A stretch of 40,179 nt of DNA from Gammaproteobacteria bacterium (lineage in GTDB: Bacteria; Pseudomonadota; Gammaproteobacteria; Magnimaribacterales; D2472). Shown one piece after another: positions 21,285 to 32,524 of this stretch (its first letter is position 1; each line of letters opens with the position of its first letter). The translations under genes and the position numbers were made by a program. The stretch lies in the NCBI GenBank assembly GCA_008080945.1, contig VMDH01000003.1:1-40179 (forward strand), given 5' to 3'. The notes below the pieces were generated by a model, which was not told the origin of the DNA, did no database searches, and worked only from the letters and a program-made list of their open reading frames with translations.

Positions 21285-22649
21285 TTAGGATAAATGTAAC
21301 TCTAAGGAAGGCCTAATTGAAGTTAATTGAGATAAAAAATCACTTTTAATTTCTTCTAATCTAGTTTTTGAATCAGCCTCAAACCTTAATACTAACTTTG
21401 GTGTTGTATTAGATGCTCTTAATAATCCCCATCCATCTTGATAATCAACTCTTAAGCCATCCATCATATTTAATGTGCCACCAGGAAATGCAGCTTTTTC
21501 TTTGAATGCATCAATGATTTCAAATTTGTCATTTTCATCAACGCTTATATTAAGTTCAGGCGTAGAGAATGTTTGAGGATATTTATCGATCATTTCAGCT
21601 AGCGAAATATCAGAGTTAGCCAATATTTCCAGCATCCTTACTCCAGAATAATGCCCATCATCAAATCCATACCATCTGTCATTGAAAAAGATATGGCCGC
21701 TCATTTCTCCTGCAAGTAGAGCTCCAGTTTCTCTAAGTTTATTTTTAATGTGAAAATGTCCTGTTGGGGACATGATTGGATTGCCCCCATGACTAGAAAT
21801 AATTATTGGCAGTTTATTAGAGCACTTTACATCGAAAATAATATCTCCTTGATTATCTCTAAGTATATTTTCTGAAAATAACATCATTAATTTATCCGGA
21901 AAGATTGGCCTTCCAAGATTATCTACAACTCCCAATCTATCCCCATCTCCATCGAAAGCAAGTCCAATATCCGCTTTGGAGCTAAGGACACTTTCAATTA
22001 GATCTTCTAAATTTTCTAATTTGCCAGGATCTGGATGATGGTTTGGAAAATTTCCATCAACCTCGGAATACAACTCAATCAATTCACATCCCATGGCTTT
22101 AAATAGCATTGGAGCCACTGCACCCGCGGCACCATTACCAGAATCTATGACAACTTTTAGTTTTTTTAGGTTAGCTTTTTTACTTGAGGTTACTTCTTGC
22201 ACATAATTTAATATTTGAGCGTCATCTTCTAGGTTTTGACCTAGGGGCATATCAATTAAATCTGATTGAATAAGTTGTTTCAGTTCCTCACCTGCCACAG
22301 GCTTATCATTAATAACAGTTTTGAAGCCATTATGATTTTTAGGATTATGGCTTCCAGTTATCATTACTCCACTTTTACTGGGTAAATTCTTTGCAGCAAA
22401 ATATAGTAATGGGCTAGTCACTAACCCGATATCAATGGTATTGATGCCTTTTTGATTAAGATTATGAATAAAAGTATCTTTGATATGTGGTCCTGAGAGC
22501 CTTCCATCTCTTCCAATGGCTAATGTATCAACCTTTTCTTTATGACATTTAACAGCAATGGCATGAGCAATTTTTTCTAATGCATCGTCTGATAAATCAT
22601 CTGGAAAGATTCCTCTGATATCGTATTCTCTGAAAATAGATAAATTCAT
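21285..22649 (-). CDS. Phosphomannomutase/phosphoglucomutase (AlgC/CpsG-like)
   Basis: FREYDIRGIFPDDL, GRDGRLSGP, phosphoserine loop MITGSHNPKNHNGFK, metal loop AFDGDGDRLGVVD, sugar loop GEMSGHIFF. Confidence 0.94.
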   Translation of the reverse strand: MNLSIFREYDIRGIFPDDLSDDALEKIAHAIAVKCHKEKVDTLAIGRDGRLSGPHIKDTFIHNLNQKGINTIDIGLVTSPLLYFAAKNLPSKSGVMITGSHNPKNHNGFKTVINDKPVAGEELKQLIQSDLIDMPLGQNLEDDAQILNYVQEVTSSKKANLKKLKVVIDSGNGAAGAVAPMLFKAMGCELIELYSEVDGNFPNHHPDPGKLENLEDLIESVLSSKADIGLAFDGDGDRLGVVDNLGRPIFPDKLMMLFSENILRDNQGDIIFDVKCSNKLPIIISSHGGNPIMSPTGHFHIKNKLRETGALLAGEMSGHIFFNDRWYGFDDGHYSGVRMLEILANSDISLAEMIDKYPQTFSTPELNISVDENDKFEIIDAFKEKAAFPGGTLNMMDGLRVDYQDGWGLLRASNTTPKLVLRFEADSKTRLEEIKSDFLSQLTSIRPSLELHLS

Positions 22650-22709
22650 AAATTAATTGCTTAATGTGTATATTTTATAATGATTTGACATAATAGCTCA
22701 GGTTTAATC

Positions 22710-23633
22710 ATGTTTCTAAATACAGACTCTAAATACATTTGGCTCAACGGTGAGTTTTCTGCTTGGGATGAGACCAAAGTTCATATGCTGACTCATACGT
22801 TGCATTATGGTATGGGTGTTTTTGAAGGTGTTAGAGCTTACTCTAGCAGTGACCACCACGGCAATATATTCAGATTACAGGACCACACCGAGAGATTATT
22901 CAGTGCTGCTAATAAGATAGATTTAAAAATTCCCTTTTCGAAGGATCAAATTAATTCTGCCCAAATTGAAACTCTTTTAAAGAATAATCTCACCGAGGGC
23001 TACATTCGACCCATAGTTTTTTTAGGAAACGAGTCAATGGGATTGAGAGCAAAAGATCTTTCTGTAAATGTTGCCATAGCTTGTTGGGAATGGCCATCTT
23101 ATATGGATCCTGAAAAAAAAGAGCAGGGCATAGATATAATCAAGTCACCCTACAACCAATATGAAAATCCCCTTTATTCAAATAATAAGATCATAGGAAC
23201 TTACATCAACTCAATTATGGCATTGCAAGATGCTCTGAGAAAAGGTGCAGATGAAGCGCTGCTTTTAGATAAACATGGAAATATTTCCGAGGGCAGTGGA
23301 GAGAATCTTTTTATAGTCAAAAATGGATCACTGCTTACTCCAAATACTGATTATTGTTTGAATGGTATTACTAGGCAAAGTGTTTTTGAAATTGCTGATT
23401 CAATGAAATTAGAAATTTGTGAATCTATTTTAAATATTGATGATCTTATCAATGCCGATGAAGCCTTTTTTACAGGAACGGCAGTAGAGGTGATGCCCAT
23501 TAGATCCATTGATAACAATATTATCGGAATTGGCAAAAGAGGCCCCATAACTGAAGCACTGCAAACAAAATATAGTCAAATAGTCCGCGGAGAAGATAAG
23601 CATTTTTCTCACTGGCTAACTGAAATAAATTAA
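22710..23633 (+). CDS. ilvE: Branched-chain amino acid aminotransferase
   Basis: YIWLNGEFSAWDETKVHMLTHTLHYGMGVFEGVRAY; PLP Lys in YINSIMALQDALRKGADEALLLD; EGSGENLFIVK; TGTAVEVMPIRSID. Confidence 0.95.
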   Translation: MFLNTDSKYIWLNGEFSAWDETKVHMLTHTLHYGMGVFEGVRAYSSSDHHGNIFRLQDHTERLFSAANKIDLKIPFSKDQINSAQIETLLKNNLTEGYIRPIVFLGNESMGLRAKDLSVNVAIACWEWPSYMDPEKKEQGIDIIKSPYNQYENPLYSNNKIIGTYINSIMALQDALRKGADEALLLDKHGNISEGSGENLFIVKNGSLLTPNTDYCLNGITRQSVFEIADSMKLEICESILNIDDLINADEAFFTGTAVEVMPIRSIDNNIIGIGKRGPITEALQTKYSQIVRGEDKHFSHWLTEIN

Positions 23634-23636
23634 TTT

Positions 23637-24890
23637 TTGAAAAAACTTAACATCGGAATTCTTAGTTATCGAAGCGCTCCTTTTAGTGGAGGGCAAGGGA
23701 TCTATGTCTATGAAATTTCTAAACTGTTAAAAGAATTGGGCCATAAGGTTACTGTCATTTCAGGTCCTCCTTATCCTCATCTTGAGAAAGGTATAGATTT
23801 AATAAAGTTGCCAGGATTAAATTTATTCTCTACCTTTAATTTTAAGGATAGATTAAAGAAATTTCTTCATAAACGACCAAAATCTTTCGATGATTATTAT
23901 GAATTCTTTGTCGCTCTAATCGGTGGCTTTCCAGAAATGAAAACTTTTGGCAATAGAGCAAGACATCTTATTAAGCCTAAAGATTTTGATGTTGTGATAG
24001 ATAATCAAAGTCTTGCTTATGGGTTGATAGATATCCAACAACATACTCCAATCCTTTCTGTGATACATCACCCCATTTCGAAAGATAAGTATTTTGAGTT
24101 GCTATTTTCAAGAAGCATTATCAGACGTTTTTTTATTAAAAGATGGTATGGATTTTTAAGGATGCAGAAAAATGTTGCCAAAAGAATGGAATATATTCTA
24201 ACCCCATCTAAAAATTCGCAAATTGATATAAGCAATGATTTTGGAGTAGATAAGAAAAAAATTACCATTATTCCAAATGGTATTGATAGCAATACTTTTA
24301 CTCCTCTTAATAGCCGAGAAGGTTTCAAAAATAATTTTCGTATCATTACAACTGCAAGCGCTGATGTCCCGCTTAAAGGTTTAAGTTTTACACTTAGGGC
24401 AATTCATTATTTAAAGGATCTTTATCCTGAAATACATCTAACTGTTATAGGGCAACCAAAAAGCGGTGGATACACAGAAAGATTAATAGATGAACTTGAT
24501 ATATCTGAGTACATATCCTTTAAAACCAATTTATCAAAAGCTGAAATTGCCTTTGAGTATGCCTGCAGCTCAGTTGCCATAGTAAGCTCACTATACGAAG
24601 GTTTTGGTTTCCCGGTTGGTGAGGCTATGGCATGTAATGTTCCTTTAATCGCAACTAATGTAGCTTCTATCCCGGAGATTACCTCAAATTATGCCACCCT
24701 TATTAATGCAGAGACTTCATCTGAGATATCAGATGCTTTAGAAGATATATTTAAGAATTATCCTTTATACCAAGCTAGAGCTGAAGAAGGCTTCATGCAT
24801 ATTCGTGAAAATTTTAAATGGGAAAAACTTGCTCTTGATTATCAAGACTTACTATTTAGAATTTTGGAGGATCGCAATGCTAACCTTTGA
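23637..24890 (+). CDS. Family 4-type glycosyltransferase (TTG start)
   Basis: GT-B fold: GGQGIYVYEISKLLKELGHKVTVISG, IIPNGIDSNTF, TASADVPLKGLSFTLRAI, SLYEGFGFPVGEAMACNVPLIATNVASIPEI. Confidence 0.93.
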   Translation: MKKLNIGILSYRSAPFSGGQGIYVYEISKLLKELGHKVTVISGPPYPHLEKGIDLIKLPGLNLFSTFNFKDRLKKFLHKRPKSFDDYYEFFVALIGGFPEMKTFGNRARHLIKPKDFDVVIDNQSLAYGLIDIQQHTPILSVIHHPISKDKYFELLFSRSIIRRFFIKRWYGFLRMQKNVAKRMEYILTPSKNSQIDISNDFGVDKKKITIIPNGIDSNTFTPLNSREGFKNNFRIITTASADVPLKGLSFTLRAIHYLKDLYPEIHLTVIGQPKSGGYTERLIDELDISEYISFKTNLSKAEIAFEYACSSVAIVSSLYEGFGFPVGEAMACNVPLIATNVASIPEITSNYATLINAETSSEISDALEDIFKNYPLYQARAEEGFMHIRENFKWEKLALDYQDLLFRILEDRNANL

Positions 24891-25584
24891 TCTTCATCGC
24901 ATTAATCTTAGTTCGGAAGCACCCAATATCCTTGATTTAGGTTGTGGTGAGGGCAGACATATTTTTGGCTGCATGACAGCATTCAATAATGCAAACATTA
25001 TCGGCATTGATATGCATGAGAAGTCACTAGAAAAGTGCGTTGAGGGAAATACTTTTTTTAAGGGCCACAACCATTGCAATAATCTATTTTCTCAAGCCTC
25101 AATCTATCAACTTCCTTTTAAAGAAAAATCTTTTGACCTAATTATTTGCTCAGAAGTGATGGAGCATTTAGATGATTATAAGAAAGCCATGAAAATTATT
25201 CATAGCCTGCTGAAGGATGATGGAACACTATTAATCAGTGTTCCCTCTTACTTTCCTGAAAAAATCTGTTGGCTGTTATCGAAGGAATATCAAAATATGC
25301 CAGGAGGACATGTGAGAATCTTTACTAAATCATCTGTAATAAAGGATCTTGAGAGCAGTGGATTCTCTGTCATCAGCAGCAAGAGATTCCATGCCTTTCA
25401 TTCGCCTTATTGGTGGTTAAGATGTTTATTCTGGAAGACGCAAGAGAAAAATTTTTTAGTAAAGGCTTATAAAAAATTTCTCGAATACCAGATTTTGAAC
25501 GAAACCACTGTCTTAGATTTTATTGAAAAGATATTTAATCCACTGTTGGGCAAAAGTATTTCCCTTGTGCTCTCAAAAAAATGA
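24877..25584 (+). CDS. Class I SAM-dependent methyltransferase (start revised to 24877)
   Basis: ILDLGCGEGRH, LPFKEKSFDLIICSEVMEHLDDYKKAM, LLKDDGTLLISVP; GGAGG-type SD at 24866-24870 before ATG 24877. Confidence 0.9.
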   Translation: MLTFDLHRINLSSEAPNILDLGCGEGRHIFGCMTAFNNANIIGIDMHEKSLEKCVEGNTFFKGHNHCNNLFSQASIYQLPFKEKSFDLIICSEVMEHLDDYKKAMKIIHSLLKDDGTLLISVPSYFPEKICWLLSKEYQNMPGGHVRIFTKSSVIKDLESSGFSVISSKRFHAFHSPYWWLRCLFWKTQEKNFLVKAYKKFLEYQILNETTVLDFIEKIFNPLLGKSISLVLSKK

Positions 25585-26621
25585 AACTAACAAATAAAAA
25601 ACTGCAAGAAGATAAGATTGAAGAATTAGTTATCTCTTTAGGAGATTTTATTCTTAGCAAGCAAGCTCCAGATGGCAGTATTCCAAGCAATGAAGATGGC
25701 ACTCATGATCCTTGGGATCACTTAGAAGCAGTCATGGGTTTAATTGTTGCAAAACAATATAAAGGAGCTCAGTTGGGAATCAACTGGATACTTACAAATC
25801 AAAATAGTGATGGCAGTTGGTATAACACCTACAAATATTCAAATCCAATTCATAAAAATAAACAAAGCAATCATGCGGCTTATCTTGCTACAGCAGCTCA
25901 TTATTATTTTTTAGTCACTGGCGATCATGACTATTTAGCAGAAATTTATCCTGCACTTAAAAAAGGATATTCTTTTTTACTTTCCATGCATTCATCTTCA
26001 GGGGCATTTGCTTGGAATATAGATGAGCAAGGCGTGCTTGCTTCTGATTACTTAATCACAGGCAATAGCTCAATTTTTAAAAGTCTTGAAAGCTTGTTTC
26101 ATATTGCGGGATTTATGCTCGATGAAAGCTTGCAAAAGCAATGCATGGCTTCGATGGCAGGAATTAGAGAGGCATTTAAAGATTTAAAAAATAATTTTGA
26201 TTTAACTTTAGATAGAAGTAGATTCTCAATGGATTTTTATTATCCTACGCTTTGCGGCCTTCCCTTTGATGAAAAGGTTTTTTTTGCTGCGTTTGATAAC
26301 TTTTACGAACCTGGCTTGGGAATTAAATGCGTATCAGAAGAGCCTTGGGTTACAGTTGCTGAAACTTGTGAATGCGCTCTAGCTTTATCGAAAATAGGCT
26401 ATCGAGAAAAAGCAAAGAACTTACTATCTGAGGTCTTGAAGGTTAGTGATGGTGAAAATATTCCTTATATGGGTTGGCAATATAAAGAAGAGATTTTTTG
26501 GCCAGAAGAACAACCTACCTGGACAGCTGGTGCAATGCTGTTACTGATTGATGCCTTATATGAATTAACCCCTGCGGCAGGTATTTTTATGGACTCGTTA
26601 TCTTTTGCAGACACACAATAG
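25581..26621 (+). CDS. Alpha/alpha-toroid protein (prenyltransferase/squalene-cyclase-like or six-hairpin glycosidase-like), function unknown
   Basis: Repeating helical pairs with QAPDGSIP, QNSDGSWY, HSSSGAFAW motifs and a repeated WTxA/AxxLL pattern. Confidence 0.65.
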   Translation: MKLTNKKLQEDKIEELVISLGDFILSKQAPDGSIPSNEDGTHDPWDHLEAVMGLIVAKQYKGAQLGINWILTNQNSDGSWYNTYKYSNPIHKNKQSNHAAYLATAAHYYFLVTGDHDYLAEIYPALKKGYSFLLSMHSSSGAFAWNIDEQGVLASDYLITGNSSIFKSLESLFHIAGFMLDESLQKQCMASMAGIREAFKDLKNNFDLTLDRSRFSMDFYYPTLCGLPFDEKVFFAAFDNFYEPGLGIKCVSEEPWVTVAETCECALALSKIGYREKAKNLLSEVLKVSDGENIPYMGWQYKEEIFWPEEQPTWTAGAMLLLIDALYELTPAAGIFMDSLSFADTQ

Positions 26622-27207
26622 TATCTTCTCGATCAATAACCCTAAAACCTTCTTTTAAGGATTCTTGCATGACTTTATAAGGGGCCAAGCCGCCCAAAGC
26701 TGGATCCTCATATATATCATGAAATACTAGAACCCCACCTTCAGCAATATGATCTTTCCATGAATTATAATCTTGAAGCGCTGTCTCAAATGCATGCCCA
26801 CCATCTATAAATAGAAGGCCAAGTTTTCTATTCCACGTTTTCGCTATTTCTTTTGATTTTCCAATGAGTGGAATAATCTCAGAGGATAAATTTTGAGACT
26901 CAAGATTTTTTAAAAAAATAGGCAGAGTATTCACCAGCTTAAGATTTTCATCATAGATCTCAGGATCAAAGTACTCTTGATCAGCTTGATGTTCTTCTGA
27001 TCCTAAATGATGATCAATAGTAAACACTTTTTGGTTGTTACCTTGCAAAGCATAAGCCATCAAATGGGCTGATTTCCCACAGAATGAACCTATCTCAAGC
27101 ACGGGATTCGAAGTACAAAATTCACTGCACCATTTCATTAAGGCCGTCCCTTCATGGACAGGCATAAAGCCTTTGAGAGAATAGATTTCTTCTAATACTT
27201 TATTCAT
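26587..27207 (-). CDS. Class I SAM-dependent methyltransferase, Methyltransf_24-like (start revised to 27207)
   Basis: VLEIGSFCGKSAHLMAYAL, VFTIDHHLGSEEHQ, LLFIDGGHAFETALQDYNSWKDHIAEGGVLVFHDI. The longer ORF would overlap the upstream acyltransferase gene by 89 bp. Confidence 0.85.
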   Translation of the reverse strand: MNKVLEEIYSLKGFMPVHEGTALMKWCSEFCTSNPVLEIGSFCGKSAHLMAYALQGNNQKVFTIDHHLGSEEHQADQEYFDPEIYDENLKLVNTLPIFLKNLESQNLSSEIIPLIGKSKEIAKTWNRKLGLLFIDGGHAFETALQDYNSWKDHIAEGGVLVFHDIYEDPALGGLAPYKVMQESLKEGFRVIDREDTIVCLQKITSP

Positions 27208-28030
27208 AAAAATGTTTTCCGAGACTTGATTTAAATCTTCTGTGTTGCCACAAATATTCTGCAGGATGCTTTTGGATGCTATTTTCAATAAGTTTCATTA
27301 CAGCTTTCTCTGAGAAATTTTCTTTTATCTCAGTAATCTCAAGATGTAAGACATGATCCTCCATCCAAGAGTCTAAAAAGAATACATTACAGCCAGTCAT
27401 TTGCTGAAGCCTTTCAATGGTATTAATGGTGTAGCACTCAACCCCAAAGAAATGAGATAAATCTGCATTGTCTTTTCCATAATCTTGATCAATGGCATAC
27501 AACACCCTTTCATTTTGTTTGAGCAGTTTGACCAATTTACGAACTTCTTTTCTATCAATAGTTCCTTTGAGTGATTTTTTTCTGCCGCTATCTTGAAGGT
27601 TATTTATGGAAGCATTGTTATGGTTTCTACCCATGCCAATTAAAGGAAGATACATTCCAAGAATTCTTGCATCTAGTTCAAGGTGAAGAGAGTGTTTAAA
27701 TATAATGAGCCCACCTTTTTGAGATTCTTTTAAGATATTTAGTCCTGCTAAGGAATGGGGTATTTGGCCTTTAATCCTTTCATTGGACCAAAACCAAGCA
27801 ATTGCAGTTTCAAAAAAAGATTGCCCCACAAAGTAAGCATTTTTCTCAACAAGTTTATTTTTAGAAATTTGATCTTTTTTTGGAAAGCAAATGTCTATGT
27901 TTTTTCTTGCAAATCTGAAGCGTTTTCCGTTGGAAAGAACGACTAATTTTCCTATCAAGCTCCCAAGAAACCTTTGCAAAGACCTAGGTAGCCAAGAAAG
28001 AATTCTTAGGATTTGAATAACAATAATCAT
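27200..28030 (-). CDS. LpxL/HtrB-family lysophospholipid/lipid A acyltransferase
   Basis: RFARKNIDICFP, GLIIFKHSLHLELDAR (HX4E), GMGRNHNNASINNL, YAIDQDYG, PAEYLWQHRRFKS. Confidence 0.88.
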   Translation of the reverse strand: MIIVIQILRILSWLPRSLQRFLGSLIGKLVVLSNGKRFRFARKNIDICFPKKDQISKNKLVEKNAYFVGQSFFETAIAWFWSNERIKGQIPHSLAGLNILKESQKGGLIIFKHSLHLELDARILGMYLPLIGMGRNHNNASINNLQDSGRKKSLKGTIDRKEVRKLVKLLKQNERVLYAIDQDYGKDNADLSHFFGVECYTINTIERLQQMTGCNVFFLDSWMEDHVLHLEITEIKENFSEKAVMKLIENSIQKHPAEYLWQHRRFKSSLGKHFYE

Positions 28031-28073
28031 TTTTTTGGAGACTATAATAGCTTTTATTAAAAAAAATTAATAA

Positions 28074-29635
<1,562 letters not shown>

Positions 29636-29644
29636 ACCTAGCGG

Positions 29645-30547
29645 ATGAAAGCTATTGTTCTCACTGGTCCCACTGCTTCAGGTAAGACCAGAATAGCAGA
29701 AGCGTTAGTAGATAATTTTCCTGATCTATTTGAGATTATCAGTGTAGATTCTGTCATGGTTTACAAGGAGTGCAATATTGGATCCGGTAAGCCCAATCAA
29801 GATGAGTTGTTAAGATACCCTCATGCGCTTGTTGACCATTTATCTTTACCTAAGATTTTTACTGCCTTTGATTTTCTTAGAGAGTCTCATTCCTTAATCA
29901 AAAAATTTCATTCTCAAAATAAATTTCCACTGTTTATTGGTGGCAGCATGATGTATATCAATTCTCTTAAAAACGGTCTCAGTAACGATACCAGAGCAAA
30001 TCAAGCATTAAGAGAAGAATTACTCACTAGAGAACAGGTTGACCCTGGGATTTTGCATACTGAATTAACTTCTTTAAATCCAGAAGCAGCAAAAAAGATA
30101 GCTACCAACGATCTAGTCAGGTTGGTCAGAGCTATAGAAAGAGCAACATTACCAACTACTGGTGAAAAACTTGAAGGCATTGCATCTTCTAAGCTTATAG
30201 AAATTGGTCTATTCCCATCCGACAGGAGTTTTCTTCAAAAAAATATTGAGCAACGTCAGCATCAAATTATCTCTAATGGCTTACTTGAGGAGTGCCAGGA
30301 AATTTTTGCAAATAGTAGTTTGCCAAAACATCACCCCATCCAAAAAGCAGTCAACTACAAACAAGGTTTTCAAGTTTTAAGTAATGAGATAACCCAAGAT
30401 GAATTATTTGAGAAATCACTCATAGCTACAAGACAACTTGCAAAAAAGCAGTTAACTTGGATGCGATCTTGGGAAAGCATGGAATTCTTTGATTTAATGG
30501 ATGAAAAGAAGATATTTCAATATATTGAGAAATCCCTAGAAATATAA
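29645..30547 (+). CDS. miaA: tRNA dimethylallyltransferase
   Basis: LTGPTASGKTRIAEAL, SVDSVMVYKECNIGSGKP, PHALVDHL, GGSMMYINSLKNGLS, NDLVRLVRAIE. Confidence 0.96.
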   Translation: MKAIVLTGPTASGKTRIAEALVDNFPDLFEIISVDSVMVYKECNIGSGKPNQDELLRYPHALVDHLSLPKIFTAFDFLRESHSLIKKFHSQNKFPLFIGGSMMYINSLKNGLSNDTRANQALREELLTREQVDPGILHTELTSLNPEAAKKIATNDLVRLVRAIERATLPTTGEKLEGIASSKLIEIGLFPSDRSFLQKNIEQRQHQIISNGLLEECQEIFANSSLPKHHPIQKAVNYKQGFQVLSNEITQDELFEKSLIATRQLAKKQLTWMRSWESMEFFDLMDEKKIFQYIEKSLEI

Positions 30548-30614
30548 AGAAAACTATTTAATTATTGCTAAAAGACCCTATATTAATAAGTATCAACGTT
30601 TAAGGAAAAATTAA

Positions 30615-31646
30615 ATGAATTGGGACAACAACCAAGACCCTTGGGGTAAGAAAAATCAGGATCCTCTCGATTTCGATGATCTGATGAAAAAGTTCATGGC
30701 TGCATTTTCAGGTAAATCTGGTGGCAATGGATCAACTCCGCCCTCTGGAATGAAGATTCCGACTGGAAAGCTTTTAAGTTATTTCTTATTTGGTGCGATT
30801 GTTATCTATGCATCCATGTGTGTTTATCAGGTAGATACCTCTGAGAGAGCGGTCATTCTAAGGCTAGGAAAATACTACCAAGAGACTGGTGAGGGTTTGA
30901 ATTTCATGATTGCAGGTATCGATGAGAAATTCCAAGAAGACATAACCGTTACAAGACGTTTTTCACAAACAGCTAACATGCTTACTAAGGATGAAAATCT
31001 TGTTGATGTCACAGTTTCAGTGCAGTACAGAATTAAATCTCTTAAAGATTTTGTCCTCAATGTAAAAGACCCTGAATCTTCTCTTAGAGAAGCAACTGAA
31101 AGTGCGTTGCGTCACGTCGTAGGGGATAACACTTTAGAAGAAACCTTGACTACTGGTAGAGAGGTTCTCGCTCAAAATGTGCAAACAAGATTACAAAATT
31201 ATTTAGATGTTTATGGAACAGGTCTCAATGTTCAACAGGTGAATATTGAGAAAACCGATCCACCTGCTGCTGTTAAAGATGCCTTTGATGATGTCGTTGC
31301 CGCCCGAGAAGATAAAGTTCGTCTGCAGAACGAGGCTGAAAGATATGCTCTTTCCATTGTTCCAGAAGCAAGAGGCCAGGCCATTGCTAGAATTCAAGAT
31401 GCTGAAGGCTATCAAGCAGAAGTCATTGCCAATGCAGAAGGTGAGGTTGTCAGATTTGAAAAGCTCTTAAGCGAGTACAAAAAAGCTCCAAAAGTAACCA
31501 GAGACAGATTGTATCTTGATGCTATGCAGAGCGTACTTTCAAATTCAACCAAAATAATGGTAGATGTAGAAGGAGGCAATAATCTGTTATACCTCCCATT
31601 AGATAAGATTATGGAACAAAATAAAAAACAAGAGGACGAGGATTAA
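30615..31646 (+). CDS. hflK: FtsH protease modulator HflK
   Basis: N-terminal MNWDNNQDPWGKKNQDP, TM segment, SPFH/Band 7 domain with VDTSERAVILRLGKY and VNIEKTDPPAAVKDAFDDVVAAREDK. Confidence 0.96.
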   Translation: MNWDNNQDPWGKKNQDPLDFDDLMKKFMAAFSGKSGGNGSTPPSGMKIPTGKLLSYFLFGAIVIYASMCVYQVDTSERAVILRLGKYYQETGEGLNFMIAGIDEKFQEDITVTRRFSQTANMLTKDENLVDVTVSVQYRIKSLKDFVLNVKDPESSLREATESALRHVVGDNTLEETLTTGREVLAQNVQTRLQNYLDVYGTGLNVQQVNIEKTDPPAAVKDAFDDVVAAREDKVRLQNEAERYALSIVPEARGQAIARIQDAEGYQAEVIANAEGEVVRFEKLLSEYKKAPKVTRDRLYLDAMQSVLSNSTKIMVDVEGGNNLLYLPLDKIMEQNKKQEDED

Positions 31647-31647
31647 C

Positions 31648-32520
31648 ATGAGCAGAAGTTTTAATTTATTAGTACTAGCGGGCCTGCTTATTGGGCTCAT
31701 TATCAACAGTGTTTACATCGTAAATGAGAAAGAAAAAGCAATTGTCTTTCAATTTGGAGAAGCCATTAATCCAAACGTTTCTGTTGGCATTCACTTTAAA
31801 CTTCCAGTCATTCAAAACGTAAAAAAATATGATGCGCGTCTTCAAACGCTTGATGAGGATCCTGCAAGAATTCTAACGGTTGAGAGCAAATACTTGATGG
31901 TTGATTCTTTTGTTAAATATAAAATTATTGATGTCCTTACCTTTTACAAAGCTACTAGCGGAAGCTTTTTAAACTTAAATAATTTACTTGCTCAAAGAAC
32001 AGAATTTGAGCTTAAGAATCAGTTTGGTAAGAGAACCGTTACTGAGTTAGTCTCTGGTGAAAGAGATGATCTCATGAGGACTATGCGAGCTAATTTAGGT
32101 AAATCGGTTTCAGATTTAGGTATCGAAGTCATTGATTTTAGGGTCAAGCAGATTGATCTCCCCCCTGAATTAAGTAACTCTGTGTATGAAAGAATGAGGA
32201 CAGAAAGAAATAGGCTTGCTGAAGAGCTTAGATCAGAGGGCAAAGAGCTCTCCAATGAAATCAGATCCAAAGCAGACAAACAAAAAGTAATTATCCTAGC
32301 TGATGCTTATAAAGAAGCTGAGCAAATTAGAGGAGAGGGCGATGCTCAGGCAGCCGCTATTTATGCGGATGCATTTTCTAAAGACCCTGAGTTTTATGAA
32401 TTTACCCGAAGCATCAAAGGGTACACCTCTACCTTTAAAGAAAAATCTGATGTAATGCTTATCGATCCAAAATCTGACTACTTTAAATACTTAAATAAGT
32501 CAGACGGCTCTAAGCCCTAA
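31648..32520 (+). CDS. hflC: FtsH protease modulator HflC
   Basis: SPFH domain, VNEKEKAIVFQFGE, GIHFKLPVIQNVKKYDAR, VIDFRVKQIDLPPELSNSVYERMRTERNRLAEELRSEGKE. Confidence 0.96.
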   Translation: MSRSFNLLVLAGLLIGLIINSVYIVNEKEKAIVFQFGEAINPNVSVGIHFKLPVIQNVKKYDARLQTLDEDPARILTVESKYLMVDSFVKYKIIDVLTFYKATSGSFLNLNNLLAQRTEFELKNQFGKRTVTELVSGERDDLMRTMRANLGKSVSDLGIEVIDFRVKQIDLPPELSNSVYERMRTERNRLAEELRSEGKELSNEIRSKADKQKVIILADAYKEAEQIRGEGDAQAAAIYADAFSKDPEFYEFTRSIKGYTSTFKEKSDVMLIDPKSDYFKYLNKSDGSKP

Positions 32521-32524
32521 GTAA

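Noticed and set aside
26960-26985. SlmA-binding-site-like sequence TCAAAGTACTCTTGA
   Set aside because: Matches only the core of GTGAGTACTCAC and lies in coding sequence; single occurrence noticed.
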